A stretch of DNA of 64,000 nucleotides from G965230065 sp965230065. Lineage in GTDB: Bacteria; Bacteroidota; Bacteroidia; Cytophagales; Cyclobacteriaceae. A program made the position numbers and the translations under genes. The notes under the pieces were generated by a model. That model was not told the DNA's origin. It searched no databases and saw nothing but the letters and a program-made list of their open reading frames with translations. The stretch lies in NCBI GenBank assembly GCA_965230065.1, contig OZ245942.1, positions 2,294,001-2,358,000 of the forward strand, written 5' to 3'. This document shows, in pieces, positions 34,512 to 43,335 of the stretch (its first letter is position 1; every line of letters begins with the position of its first letter).

Positions 34512-34724
34512 ATGGCATTGGCTTTTGACAATTTAAGATTGGGAAAGAGGTACTATCTCAGCAATTATGGAGAAATTTCAGAGTTTTCTGTGCTAGAGCG
34601 GCTTAGTAACAATAATTTTAAGCTAAAAGATTTGCATACGCTGGAAACGTACGAATTACAAGACCTGGTCAAGTATGGGCGTTCAGATGATTTTGAATTG
34701 TGGGAAATTGAAAAAAACGGATGA
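34512..34724 (+). CDS. Conserved small protein
   Basis: 70 residues from ATG 34512, starting M-A-L-A-F-D-N-L-R-L-G-K-R-Y. Similar short proteins with G-K-R-Y-x-L-x-N-Y-G-E and L-K-D-x-x-T-L-E motifs are recalled from other Cytophagales, with no known function. It is beta-rich and soluble. An ATG at 34470 would add 14 residues, but the -7 element argues against it. It is 34 bases upstream of an AraC regulator gene. Confidence 0.65.
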   Translation: MALAFDNLRLGKRYYLSNYGEISEFSVLERLSNNNFKLKDLHTLETYELQDLVKYGRSDDFELWEIEKNG

Positions 34725-34758
34725 GCAGTGAAGCAACTTAACACATAATGAAATCCGG

Positions 34759-35946
34759 ATGGAAGTACTGGAAATCCTTTCTTTCGGCAGTTTTGTACTA
34801 GGACTACTGGCCGTTAGCATCCTTTTATTTGTAAGCAGGGTGAATGCTTTTTCCAGATATATGCTGGCTATTTCGTTTTTTTCCTTATCATGGCTCATGC
34901 TCACAAATTATCTTTTCCTTAGCAAAAATATTTATTTCTATCCTCATTTATTTCGTACATCCAGCCCCCTTACCTATCTCATCATACCTTGTGGGTTCCT
35001 GTATGTACGCTCAATTTTATACAATGAAAAAAGTGCGCGCAATCTCGATTGGCTTCATTTTTTACCGGCTTTCCTCCACACGATAGAGTTATTGCCTTAC
35101 TATACAAAAAGTGCAAATGATAAACAGGAAGAGTTAAGTACAGTACTGGCACACTTAAATGATGTAATGTACCTGGACGAGGGGTTGCTGCCTACCCACA
35201 CGCATATGCTGTTGAAAGTAACACTGGGTTTTGTGTATGTAGTTTATCAGTTTTATATCATCCATGAGTTTATAAAAACCAAAAACATAAAACCGGGCAG
35301 CACAGCATGGTATACCTGCAACTGGCTGCGTTTGCTTACCTTCGCTTACGGCGCGCTGGCTATGCTGATATTATTGATTGCCACTGTGCACATCCCCTTA
35401 CTGGAAGAGAACGCATATTTGTTGGTTGCCGTATGCCTTTGTGTGATATACACACTCACTATATTTTTCCTCTTCTTCAAACCCCATATGCTTTATGGGT
35501 ATGTATTACATCAACAATATACTACTGTGGAAAATGAAGCGAATGGCAAAAAACAAGCTCCTAAAAAAGCCATTCTCAATAAGCAGCAGTTAAAAGCATA
35601 TCGCACCCAAATTGAAAAATACTTTTCCGATACAAAACCCTACTTGCGGCCGGGGTATTCGGCAAAAGATATGGAAAAAGAAACCGGAATCCCACGCCAT
35701 CATTTGTCTGAGGCGATCAACACCGAGTACGGGATGCATTTCAGCGATTTGGTGAACCGGCTTCGTATAGATTATGTAAGCAATCAATTGAACCTCACCG
35801 AACTGGAACACCTTACCCTGGAAGCCATTGCTGAAAAAGCTGGCTTTAACTCCCGCACAACATTTTTCCATGCCGTTAAGAAATTCACCGGCCAAACACC
35901 CACTGCCTTTATCAGGGCTCTGAAACAGCGAAATTCCGGGTTATAG
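34759..35946 (+). CDS. AraC family regulator with N-terminal membrane domain
   Basis: 395 residues. Residues 1-250 have about seven hydrophobic segments. The C-terminal 100 residues contain two helix-turn-helix motifs: the first near K-D-M-E-K-E-T-G-I-P-R-H-H-L-S-E and the second L-E-A-I-A-E-K-A-G-F-N-S-R-T-T-F-F, followed by F-T-G-Q-T-P-T-A-F. This membrane-anchored type is common in Bacteroidota. It is a paralogue of the regulator at 37604. Target unknown. Confidence 0.9.
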   Translation: MEVLEILSFGSFVLGLLAVSILLFVSRVNAFSRYMLAISFFSLSWLMLTNYLFLSKNIYFYPHLFRTSSPLTYLIIPCGFLYVRSILYNEKSARNLDWLHFLPAFLHTIELLPYYTKSANDKQEELSTVLAHLNDVMYLDEGLLPTHTHMLLKVTLGFVYVVYQFYIIHEFIKTKNIKPGSTAWYTCNWLRLLTFAYGALAMLILLIATVHIPLLEENAYLLVAVCLCVIYTLTIFFLFFKPHMLYGYVLHQQYTTVENEANGKKQAPKKAILNKQQLKAYRTQIEKYFSDTKPYLRPGYSAKDMEKETGIPRHHLSEAINTEYGMHFSDLVNRLRIDYVSNQLNLTELEHLTLEAIAEKAGFNSRTTFFHAVKKFTGQTPTAFIRALKQRNSGL

Positions 35947-36085
35947 GTTTCAGATGATCATATGAACCCAATTCATGGTGTTCTTAACCCTTTCTGCTAC
36001 AGTATTTGATAAGTAGCCTTATTTGAAAAACATATCAGTAGCTTTTCAAAGATGTTTATTCATTTAATATTAAGCAGATTGAGTT

Positions 36086-36466
36086 ATGCATATCGTAATT
36101 ATTGACAATGATCCTTTGTATAGTTGGATTGTGAAGAAATTTGTGGAAAGGGAACACCCAGCAGCTAAAATAGATACATTTACCGATCCCGAAGAAGGTT
36201 TGCGTAAAATTGTAAATGATACGATTTCCCCGGATTTGATCATTTTGGATTGGGACATGCCCTTTATGGATGGTTTTACCTTTGCTTACACGTATGCCCG
36301 TATACCGGTAAACCATGTACCTATTGTAGTTCTCACCAACTCCGTTTATGAGCGCGACAGAGAGAAAGCCACTAGCATTTCTGTCATTAAAGGGTATTTC
36401 TTGAAACCAATTAATACAGATATGGTTAAAAAAATGCTGGGTTTTGCTATGGTGGAAAAAAGTTGA
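36086..36466 (+). CDS. Single-domain response regulator
   Basis: 126 residues, a receiver domain only, with no output domain. Acidic residues D7 and D9 come early, phospho-acceptor D55 is in I-L-D-W-D-M-P, T84 in V-L-T-N-S and K107 in L-K-P-I-N. It is probably a phosphorelay partner of a hybrid kinase; the receiver-kinase at 24803 is a distant candidate. The next gene begins 80 bases later. Confidence 0.92.
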   Translation: MHIVIIDNDPLYSWIVKKFVEREHPAAKIDTFTDPEEGLRKIVNDTISPDLIILDWDMPFMDGFTFAYTYARIPVNHVPIVVLTNSVYERDREKATSISVIKGYFLKPINTDMVKKMLGFAMVEKS

Positions 36467-36546
36467 ACAGCAGGTATTTTTTAAAGTTATCAGGTTTTGT
36501 TATTGTAAATTGCATTCCTTTACAAAAACAAAACCTTTTTAATGCT

Positions 36547-37386
36547 ATGCAACATCTGATAACTCTTTGGCTTTTCTCAGCACTGCCCTTCATGATGGCT
36601 TGCCAGCCCGGCTCTTCTTCTCAATCTGAGGCAAATACCAATAATGCAGATACAGCAAAACAGCAATCCGTAGGAAACAACACTACAGCCCGTTTACAAT
36701 CTGATATGGAAAAACTACAGGAAGGGATTGATTTTAAAGCCCAGGGCAATGAGCCTTTTTGGTCATTGGAGATTGATTTTAATAAAGCCATGCGCTTCAC
36801 TTCACTCAACCATCCTGAAAAAATCAGTACGCCCGTGCCCGAACCCGCCCAAATGATGGATGCTCCCGGTGAACGCTACCGGGCTGTTACCGAAGCCGGG
36901 GAGTTGATTGTTACCATGCTGAAAGACTCCTGCGCCGATACCATGTCTGGCGAAAATTTTCCCTACAAAGTGAGGGTAAACGTCAAACTAAGCACTGATA
37001 CTGATTATACCGATTACGAGGGTTGTGGGCGCTACATCACCGACTACCGCCTGCACAACATCTGGGTAGTAGAAGCAATGCAGGGGGAAGCCCTCAATGC
37101 TGATGATTTTGCCAAAGGACTTCCTACCCTGGAGTTCAAGCCCGAAGAAGGACAGGTCTCCGGCCACGATGGTTGCAACCGCATTTTTGGAAAAATAGAA
37201 ACCCGGGGCAAACAACTCACATTTGGCATGTTAGCAGGTACCCGCATGGCCTGCCCCAATATGGAAAAAAGTGACCAATTAGGAAAACTCCTCAATGAGC
37301 AAACCTTCACCTATACTTTCGCACCCCGACAGCTGCTTTTGAAACAGGACAATGAGGTAGTACTACGGCTGAAAAATGTGGATTGA
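36547..37386 (+). CDS. META domain lipoprotein
   Basis: 279 residues from ATG 36547. The lipobox is F-M-M-A-C. The middle part contains G-N-E-P-F-W-S-L-E-I and G-C-G-R-Y, as in COG3650-like proteins. The C-terminal part is a META (DUF306) domain with V-S-G-H-D-G-C-N-R-I-F-G and T-R-M-A-C. META domains are found in heat-shock protein HslJ. An in-frame ATG at 36463 overlaps the response regulator and gives no lipoprotein signal. Role in the cell envelope unknown. Confidence 0.9.
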   Translation: MQHLITLWLFSALPFMMACQPGSSSQSEANTNNADTAKQQSVGNNTTARLQSDMEKLQEGIDFKAQGNEPFWSLEIDFNKAMRFTSLNHPEKISTPVPEPAQMMDAPGERYRAVTEAGELIVTMLKDSCADTMSGENFPYKVRVNVKLSTDTDYTDYEGCGRYITDYRLHNIWVVEAMQGEALNADDFAKGLPTLEFKPEEGQVSGHDGCNRIFGKIETRGKQLTFGMLAGTRMACPNMEKSDQLGKLLNEQTFTYTFAPRQLLLKQDNEVVLRLKNVD

Positions 37387-37474
37387 GTGGACGGTTGTCA
37401 GTTGCCTGATACCGGTTCAACTGGCTTATCAGGGAACTTGTCACCATTGCGGCACAGGGGGTTGAAATTTAACA

Positions 37475-37503
37475 TTGGGATAATACTTAAATTACTATTT
37501 TTG
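37475..37503 (+). promoter_or_regulatory. Putative promoter of the AraC-type gene at 37604
   Basis: TTG at 37475-37477, 18 bases, TATTTTTG at 37496-37503 (TAnnTTTG). The implied start near 37509 gives a leader of about 95 bases. A hairpin lies upstream at 37405-37433 (CCTGATA ... TATCAGG). Confidence 0.5.
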
Positions 37504-37603
37504 TGTATGTTATGTAAATAACCTGTCCGGGAAACGCAGTGAAAGTAGATGGTAGATTTTGAAGGCAGGCTTCTGATAAGTTTTATTATTGCTACATTAG
37601 TCA

Positions 37604-38776
37604 ATGCAAATTACGCTTACTTTTTCTGTAACGCTCCAGCTATTAGCTGTTATTTTAGGAGCACTGACCGGCGTGATTCTATGGATCTATCCCAGAAAAG
37701 GCCCCTCCTCCAACAAGTTATTTGGCAGTTCATTAATTACCATTTCATTTGGGCTTTTTATCGCTTTTCTCATTGAAACCCGGCTAATATTACAAGTGCC
37801 TCACCTTTATCGCCTGGGCAATTTGTTTGCCCTGATGTTCATGCCGCTTTCTTATTTGTATGTGCGCTCAATAGTGTGTCAGGACAAATTGCACGCACGG
37901 GACATAGTCCACACCATAGCCCCTCTCCTTTTTATAGTAGATTATATGCCTTTTTATCTGCTTTCAGGTGATGAAAAAATAGCCATTCTTCAACAAGATT
38001 TAATTGATTTGGATAAGCTTCTGTTATTTCAACAGGGTTGGCTCCTGCCCCAAAATTTTCATCTACCCTTTCGTAACCTGGTAATACTGGCGTATTGGTT
38101 ACTACAGCTAAGGCTATTACTACAGGCAAAGGCCCGGCTGGGCTACACTATGAAAGCCAAAAACCGCCATTGGCTGCAATGGATACAAATAGTAACAGCT
38201 TTTCAATTGTTCTTTTTTCTGCCCTACTTTATTGCTCTTTTAGTAGATATGCCTCAGTACTCCTGGGATACTACCACCCTCATGTTTGCTTTATTTTTTG
38301 TTTTTATTACCCTTTACATGTTTTTACGGCCCGACATACTGTATGGCATCAAAGGTACAAGTATCTATACTGATAAAACTACAAACAAACCTTCCAGCCC
38401 ACAAGGTATTCAATATATAGATAGGGAAAAAGTAAAAGCAGTGAAGGCACAAATCACTACCCTAATGGAAGAAAAAGCTTTGTACCTGCAACATAACTTT
38501 TCATTACAAAATTTATCTGAAGAAATAAACGTGCCCTATTATCAGCTTTCTGCCATCATCAACCGGGAAATTCGGATGAATTTTAATGATTACCTCAATA
38601 GTTACAGGGTACAACATTGCATACGACGGATGAAAAATGGGGAAAGCAAAAACATCACCCTGGAAGCCCTGGCTTATGAATGTGGGTTCAACAACCGCAA
38701 CTCATTTACACAATCTTTTAAAAAGGTTACAGGCCTAACACCTTCTGCCTTTGTCAAACAGCTGGAAGCCCATTGA
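37604..38776 (+). CDS. AraC family regulator with N-terminal membrane domain
   Basis: 390 residues. Seven or so membrane segments (residues 5-250) are followed by a double helix-turn-helix: L-S-E-E-I-N-V-P-Y-Y-Q-L-S-A and L-E-A-L-A-Y-E-C-G-F-N-N-R-N-S-F-T-Q-S-F, then V-T-G-L-T-P-S-A-F. It lies 53 bases before the first copy of the TTGCCAA-N13-TTGGCAA element that precedes the sulfatase gene, so it is the nearest candidate activator. This link is positional only. Confidence 0.9.
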   Translation: MQITLTFSVTLQLLAVILGALTGVILWIYPRKGPSSNKLFGSSLITISFGLFIAFLIETRLILQVPHLYRLGNLFALMFMPLSYLYVRSIVCQDKLHARDIVHTIAPLLFIVDYMPFYLLSGDEKIAILQQDLIDLDKLLLFQQGWLLPQNFHLPFRNLVILAYWLLQLRLLLQAKARLGYTMKAKNRHWLQWIQIVTAFQLFFFLPYFIALLVDMPQYSWDTTTLMFALFFVFITLYMFLRPDILYGIKGTSIYTDKTTNKPSSPQGIQYIDREKVKAVKAQITTLMEEKALYLQHNFSLQNLSEEINVPYYQLSAIINREIRMNFNDYLNSYRVQHCIRRMKNGESKNITLEALAYECGFNNRNSFTQSFKKVTGLTPSAFVKQLEAH

Positions 38777-38779
38777 CTT

Positions 38780-38809
38780 CCAATTGGTTAAAACATATTT
38801 TAACCTTGG
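38780..38809 (+). terminator. Hairpin after the AraC-type gene
   Basis: GGTTAAAA (38786-38793), CATA loop, TTTTAACC (38798-38805), with outer CCAA/TTGG pairs (38780-38783 and 38806-38809). No T tract follows directly, so it may not terminate. It lies just before the composite element. Confidence 0.35.
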
Positions 38810-38829
38810 TAGTTTCATAAAAAAACTCT

Positions 38830-38905
38830 TTGCCAAACATTATAAATAATTGGCAAGTTCTATCAGGTGGTAGTTATAATAAGCTCCAATATTCTTTGAT
38901 ATTTG
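38830..38905 (+). promoter_or_regulatory. Composite operator-promoter element, copy 1 (before sulfatase gene)
   Basis: TTGCCAA (38830-38836), 13 bases, TTGGCAA (38850-38856), GT. Then T-A-T-A-A-T-A-A at about 38875-38882 and GATATTTG (38898-38905), which is one base off the -7 consensus TAnnTTTG. Identical spacing occurs at 49196-49271 and almost identical at 59847-59921. It probably binds a dimeric activator upstream of the promoter. ATG of the sulfatase gene follows at 39069. Confidence 0.75.
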
Positions 38906-39068
38906 GGGCAGGTTCTTTTAGTTTCAGAAAGAATTTACCTAAGATTGTATTTCATTTCAGCCCTTCGCTTTTATTGGCTACCACACAGAGCTTAGTGTGG
39001 AAAGGTATGTGCCAATATTTCTATCAAGTTTTTCAATTTTTTACCAAATATAAATAACTAAAACTACC

Positions 39069-40586
39069 ATGAACACACTGAAACAAAAAGCAGGGCTGTT
39101 TTTGCTCTGCCTACTCATGGCCACAGCAACGATGGCCCAGGACAAACCCAACATTCTCGTCATCTGGGGAGATGACATCGGTTGGAGCAATGTTAGCTTC
39201 AATAACGATGGCATGATGGGCTACAAAACCCCCAACATCGACCGTATTGCCAATGAAGGTGCGAAATTTACCGATTGGTATGCCCAGCAGTCATGTACCG
39301 CCGGTCGTGCTGCCTTTATCCTGGGGCAACATCCCTTCCGCACAGGTCTTCTGACGATTGGAATGCCCGGGTCTAAACAAGGCATACAGGAGAGCATGCC
39401 TACCATAGCCGATTTGCTTAAACCGCATGGCTATGCTACCGGGCAGTTTGGGAAAAACCACCTGGGCGACCAGGATGAACACCTTCCTACCAATCATGGT
39501 TTTGATGAGTTTTTTGGGAACCTGTATCATTTGAATGCTGAAGAAGAGCCGGAAGGTTACTATTATCCAAAAAACTCTGAGTTTAGAGAAAAGTTTGGTC
39601 CAAGAGGAGTGATCAAATCTACTGCTGACGGTTCCATTCAGGATACCGGCCCGTTAACCAAAAAGCGCATGGAAACTGTAGATGAAGAATTTGAGAACGC
39701 AGCCATTGATTTCATTGAAAAAGCACATGCTGATGGCAAGCCTTTTTTCGTGTGGTTAAGTGCTACGCGCATGCACGTTTGGACCCACCTAAAGGAAGAA
39801 AGTGAAGGCGTAACAGGCATCGGGCTATATCCTGATGGCATGGTAGAGCATGACAAAGCTGTAGGGCGTGTATTGGACAAGTTGGATGAACTGGGTATTA
39901 CAGACAATACAATAGTGATGTACTCCACTGATAACGGTGCTGAAAAAGTAACCTGGCCTGATGGGGGCTCTACTCCATTCCGGGGTGAAAAAGGTACTAC
40001 CTGGGAAGGTGGATTCCGTGTTCCTTGTGCTATCAGATGGCCGGGGGTAATAGAACCCGGTACAGTTTATAATGATATCTTTTCTCATGAAGACATGATG
40101 CCTACATTAGTAGCGGCTGCCGGAGAACCCAATGTAAAAGAAAAACTCCTGAATGGTTATCAGGCCAATGGCAAAACATTTAACCAACATCTGGACGGTT
40201 ACAATTTATTACCTTTCTTTAAGGGAGAAGTAGATGAATCACCCAGAAAAGAAATCTTCTACTTCGATGCCGGGGCAAACCTGAATGCGATTCGCTACCA
40301 GGACTGGAAATTGCACTTTACCATTATGGAAGGCGATATAACCGAAGCTTATCGCAAGTCGCCCAGCTGGCCTTATGTTATCAACCTCAGGGCCGATCCT
40401 TATGAAGTTTCCCCTGACTCAAGAATGTATGTTCGTTGGTATGCAGAAAATATGTGGTTATTTGTGCCTGCACAGCAGTTTGCTGCAGAGTTTTTATCCA
40501 CATTTAAAGATTATCCTCCGCAAACGGGATCTTCTTTGTCTATTGATAAAGTGGTGCAGCAAATGACAGCACCTCCCAGAAATTAA
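39069..40586 (+). CDS. Arylsulfatase, type I, exported
   Basis: 505 residues. A signal peptide ends near T-M-A-Q (residue 24). The metal-binding G-D-D-I-G-W is at 34-39, and the formylglycine motif C-T-A-G-R is at 76-80, so C76 should be converted by a formylglycine-generating enzyme or anaerobic sulfatase-maturase encoded elsewhere. The G-K-x-H-L-G block and D-N-G-A segment are also present. It hydrolyses sulfate esters in the periplasm. The composite element at 38830 lies upstream and a terminator at 40607-40634 downstream. Confidence 0.93.
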   Translation: MNTLKQKAGLFLLCLLMATATMAQDKPNILVIWGDDIGWSNVSFNNDGMMGYKTPNIDRIANEGAKFTDWYAQQSCTAGRAAFILGQHPFRTGLLTIGMPGSKQGIQESMPTIADLLKPHGYATGQFGKNHLGDQDEHLPTNHGFDEFFGNLYHLNAEEEPEGYYYPKNSEFREKFGPRGVIKSTADGSIQDTGPLTKKRMETVDEEFENAAIDFIEKAHADGKPFFVWLSATRMHVWTHLKEESEGVTGIGLYPDGMVEHDKAVGRVLDKLDELGITDNTIVMYSTDNGAEKVTWPDGGSTPFRGEKGTTWEGGFRVPCAIRWPGVIEPGTVYNDIFSHEDMMPTLVAAAGEPNVKEKLLNGYQANGKTFNQHLDGYNLLPFFKGEVDESPRKEIFYFDAGANLNAIRYQDWKLHFTIMEGDITEAYRKSPSWPYVINLRADPYEVSPDSRMYVRWYAENMWLFVPAQQFAAEFLSTFKDYPPQTGSSLSIDKVVQQMTAPPRN

Positions 40587-40606
40587 TCGTTTTTCAATTA
40601 TTTCTC

Positions 40607-40634
40607 CAGACCGGGCTAATCTTTGCCCGGTCTG
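40607..40634 (+). terminator. Terminator after the sulfatase gene
   Basis: CAGACCGGGC (40607-40616), eight-base loop, GCCCGGTCTG (40625-40634), then CTTAATTT. Perfect 10-base GC-rich arms. Confidence 0.7.
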
Positions 40635-40655
40635 CTTAATTTCTAACCAAGAGAA

Positions 40656-41687
40656 ATGAGAAAGCTAACCATACCCCTGTTGCTCATTTTTATCATAACA
40701 GGCTGCCAACCCGCCTCAAATGAGCAAGCTACGCAACAAGAAGAAGAAAAACCACAAAAGCAGTCAGCCATTATGCTGCTGCCCGACTGGGAACAAGCCC
40801 CCCGGGAAAGAATTTTAAAATGGATAGAAGCCGTTACCACCGAAGGTTCTGAAGGTTTCATACCTGTGGAAGACCGCATTGCCGTATTTGACAATGACGG
40901 TACACTTTGGCCTGAGCAGCCCTATCCTAATCAGCTTCAATATTGTATTGATTTTATTAAAGCACGGTGGGAGGAACACCCGGAGTGGGATAAAGACCCG
41001 GTAATAAAAGGCATTTATGAAGGAAACTTTGAGCCGTTGAAAGAGGCCGGTATGCAAGGGCTGACAGATATTTTGAGTGCCACACACAATGGGCAAACTG
41101 AAAGTGAGTTTGCCGGCAATGTGGCCACCTGGGCCGACACGGCCAAAAATGAACGGTTCAATCAACTGTATGTTGATGTGGTTTATGCCCCCATGCTGCA
41201 ACTTTTGACAGCACTTCGAAAATATGAATTTAAAACATTCATCGTCAGCGGTGGCGGAGCGGATTTTATGCGGGTTTTTGCAGAAGATGTTTATGGCATT
41301 CCACCCTATCAGGTCATTGGCAGCTATGGTGAGGTAAAATACGAAGTGGTGGACGGAGAACCCGTAGTCACCAAAGTACCGGGCAATATTTACGTAGACG
41401 ACAAAGCCGGAAAGCCTCAGGCCATCCACCGCTTTATTGGCAAAGTCCCCGTCTTCTGTGGCGGCAACAGCGATGGCGACCAGGCCATGATGCAGTACAC
41501 CTCCGGTTCAAAATATAATACCATGTGCGTCATTTTACACCACACCGATGCCGAACGCGAATACGCATACGACACAAAAACATTAAGTGGCCATTTAGAA
41601 ACAGCCCTGGAAGAAGCCAAAGAGAAAAACTGGCTGGTAGTGGATATGAAAGAAGACTTTAAGAAGATATTTGCTTTTGAAAAATAG
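40656..41687 (+). CDS. HAD-family phosphatase lipoprotein
   Basis: 343 residues. The lipobox is I-I-T-G-C17. HAD motif I is D79-N-D81-G-T, motif II is V-S-G-G-G (T-F-I-V-S-G-G-G-A), and a late acidic block occurs in G-N-S-D-G-D. The family resembles acid phosphatases of the HAD/SerB-like group seen beside sulfatase or porin genes. The substrate is unknown. It begins 22 bases after the terminator of the sulfatase gene, so it may have its own promoter. Confidence 0.88.
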   Translation: MRKLTIPLLLIFIITGCQPASNEQATQQEEEKPQKQSAIMLLPDWEQAPRERILKWIEAVTTEGSEGFIPVEDRIAVFDNDGTLWPEQPYPNQLQYCIDFIKARWEEHPEWDKDPVIKGIYEGNFEPLKEAGMQGLTDILSATHNGQTESEFAGNVATWADTAKNERFNQLYVDVVYAPMLQLLTALRKYEFKTFIVSGGGADFMRVFAEDVYGIPPYQVIGSYGEVKYEVVDGEPVVTKVPGNIYVDDKAGKPQAIHRFIGKVPVFCGGNSDGDQAMMQYTSGSKYNTMCVILHHTDAEREYAYDTKTLSGHLETALEEAKEKNWLVVDMKEDFKKIFAFEK

Positions 41688-41739
41688 TTTCTTTCTGCCC
41701 CCTGCCCTCCTCTAAGAAGGGGAAACACAACGAAACGAC

Positions 41740-42098
41740 ATGGAAAAAGCTTCCGAACATAACAACTTCCATTACAACAAAAACCTAAAAGATAAAGCCA
41801 ATTACCTCAGAAACAACGGAACAATGGCTGAAGCCTGCCTCTGGAAGTATGTGCTCAAAGCCAGCATGTCTGGATGCTCATTATTGAAGTGGATGGGATA
41901 ACACATACGTATGAAGAAAGCGCTGAAAAAGACAGGCGCAGGCAAGAAGTGCTTGAGAATATAGGTTTTACTGTATTGCGGTTTACGGATGATGAAGTTT
42001 TAAAAGATATCAATGGAGTAAGAGACACGATTGTAGATTGGATTGAAAATCAGAAAAATGTTCCTCCCCCTAACCCCCTCCAGCGGGGGAAACCGTAG
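41740..42098 (+). pseudogene. DUF559 endonuclease gene, internally deleted and frameshifted
   Basis: The first frame, ATG 41740 to the stop at 41899, begins with the DUF559 N-terminus (N-Y-L-R-N-N-G-T-M-A-E-A-C-L-W-K). It then shifts out of frame. From about 41874 a second frame carries the catalytic core L-I-I-E-V-D-G and V-L-R-F-T-D-D-E-V of the same family to the stop at 42098. The F-R-R-Q-x-P and V-D-F block that should lie between is missing, so the gene is dead. DUF559 proteins are Vsr-like nucleases. The copy is flanked by C/G-rich inverted repeats, and its final residues are encoded by the repeat. Confidence 0.8.
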
Positions 42099-42140
42099 TG
42101 CAAATCATTTCCCCCTCCTAGAGGGGGCCAGGGGGAGGAA
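42061..42140. repeat. 80-bp C/G-rich inverted repeat
   Basis: TTCCTCCCCCT (42061-42071) pairs with AGGGGGAGGAA (42130-42140). Inner arms include CCCCCTC-CTA-GAGGGGG near 42111-42127 and a left CCCCCTCC/CGGGGG hairpin. This is like the CCCCCT-type intergenic repeats of Bacteroidota. It overlaps the end of the broken nuclease gene; a shorter related run lies at 41698-41725. Confidence 0.75.
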
Positions 42141-42206
42141 AACCACAAATCAGCAAAAAAACATAATCCAATAAACCAACCACAATAAAACAACCCTAAA
42201 CCACAA

Positions 42207-43175
42207 ATGACTACCCAACAATCCATACAAGAACTAAAAACCCGCATGTCGGCCTCCATCATTGGGCAGGACCAACTGATTGAACGAATTATACTGGTGC
42301 TGCTATCCAATGGTAACATGCTGCTGGAAGGACTGCCCGGCCTGGCCAAAACCCGGGCCATCAAAACCCTGGCAAAGGAACTGGACTGCGGTCTAAGCCG
42401 GATACAGTTTACGCCCGACCTGTTGCCTTCCGACATCACGGGTACAGAAATTTACCAGCCCGAGCTGGAAGAAAAGTTTGTATTCCAGCAAGGTCCCATC
42501 TTCAGCAACCTCATCCTGGCCGATGAAATCAACCGGGCACCGGCCAAGGTGCAATCGGCACTGCTGGAGGCGATGGAAGAACGACAGGTATCCGTAGCCG
42601 GGAAAACCTACCCCATGGACCCGCTCTTTATGGTGATGGCTACCCAAAACCCGGTGGAACAGGAAGGTACCTATCCCCTGCCCGAAGCCCAGATGGACCG
42701 CTTCCTCATGCATGTCATTATCAGTTATCCGGACGATGCCTCAGAACTGGCTATTTTGCGCCTCAACCGGGAAGAACAGGTGAAAGGTGGGCCAAAAAAA
42801 GAAATAGAACGCCTCTCGCCCGAAGTGGTATTTGAAGCCCGGAAAGAAATTGCCAAAGTGAAGATTTCGGAAAACATGGAAAAATACATTGTGGATATTA
42901 TCGCGGCTACACGCTACCCGGAAAAATATACCGAAGAACTGGACAGTTGGATTGACTACGGCGCCAGCCCCCGCGGCAGCATCGCCCTGGACCGTGCCAG
43001 CCGCACCCACGCCTGGATGAACGGAAATGACTTTGTAGCACCAGATAACATCAGGGCCGTAGTACACGACTGCCTCCGCCATCGCCTGATACTGAGCTAC
43101 GAAGCCAATGCGGACGGCATCACCACCGACCATGTGCTGGATGAAATCCTGAAACAAGTGGCGGTGGTAGGATAA
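42207..43175 (+). CDS. MoxR family AAA+ ATPase of the Bat operon
   Basis: 322 residues. Walker A is G-L-P-G-L-A-K-T at 42-49, Walker B L-I-L-A-D-E at about 102-107, followed by I-N-R-A-P-A-K-V-Q. It shares the overall layout with the MoxR at 881 but is only moderately similar. It leads the Bat operon and presumably assists the VWA-domain proteins encoded downstream. A 160-base gap with an A/G-rich palindromic repeat separates it from the DUF58 gene. Confidence 0.95.
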   Translation: MTTQQSIQELKTRMSASIIGQDQLIERIILVLLSNGNMLLEGLPGLAKTRAIKTLAKELDCGLSRIQFTPDLLPSDITGTEIYQPELEEKFVFQQGPIFSNLILADEINRAPAKVQSALLEAMEERQVSVAGKTYPMDPLFMVMATQNPVEQEGTYPLPEAQMDRFLMHVIISYPDDASELAILRLNREEQVKGGPKKEIERLSPEVVFEARKEIAKVKISENMEKYIVDIIAATRYPEKYTEELDSWIDYGASPRGSIALDRASRTHAWMNGNDFVAPDNIRAVVHDCLRHRLILSYEANADGITTDHVLDEILKQVAVVG

Positions 43176-43210
43176 AAAAGGAATAACCTGCAACAGAACA
43201 ATGAGCTTTT

Positions 43211-43310
43211 AGCTGCAAGCCACAAGCCACAAAGTTTCTGACTGGGCAGTATTTCGCTAATAGCTTGTGGCCGGGCGGCGAACCGCTAACAGCTCGCGGC
43301 TTTACCAATT
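43211..43310. repeat. Degenerate intergenic repeat with inverted arms
   Basis: GCCACAAGC (43219-43227) and GCTTGTGGC (43263-43271) are exact 9-base inverted arms. Around them AGCTGCAAGCCACAAG and AACAGCTCGCGGC are further imperfect copies. The stretch resembles (A)GCTGCAAGC-type repeats between genes. It lies between moxR and the DUF58 gene, where it could lower read-through. Confidence 0.5.
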
Positions 43311-43335
43311 AGAAATAATAAACAGGTAATAATCC

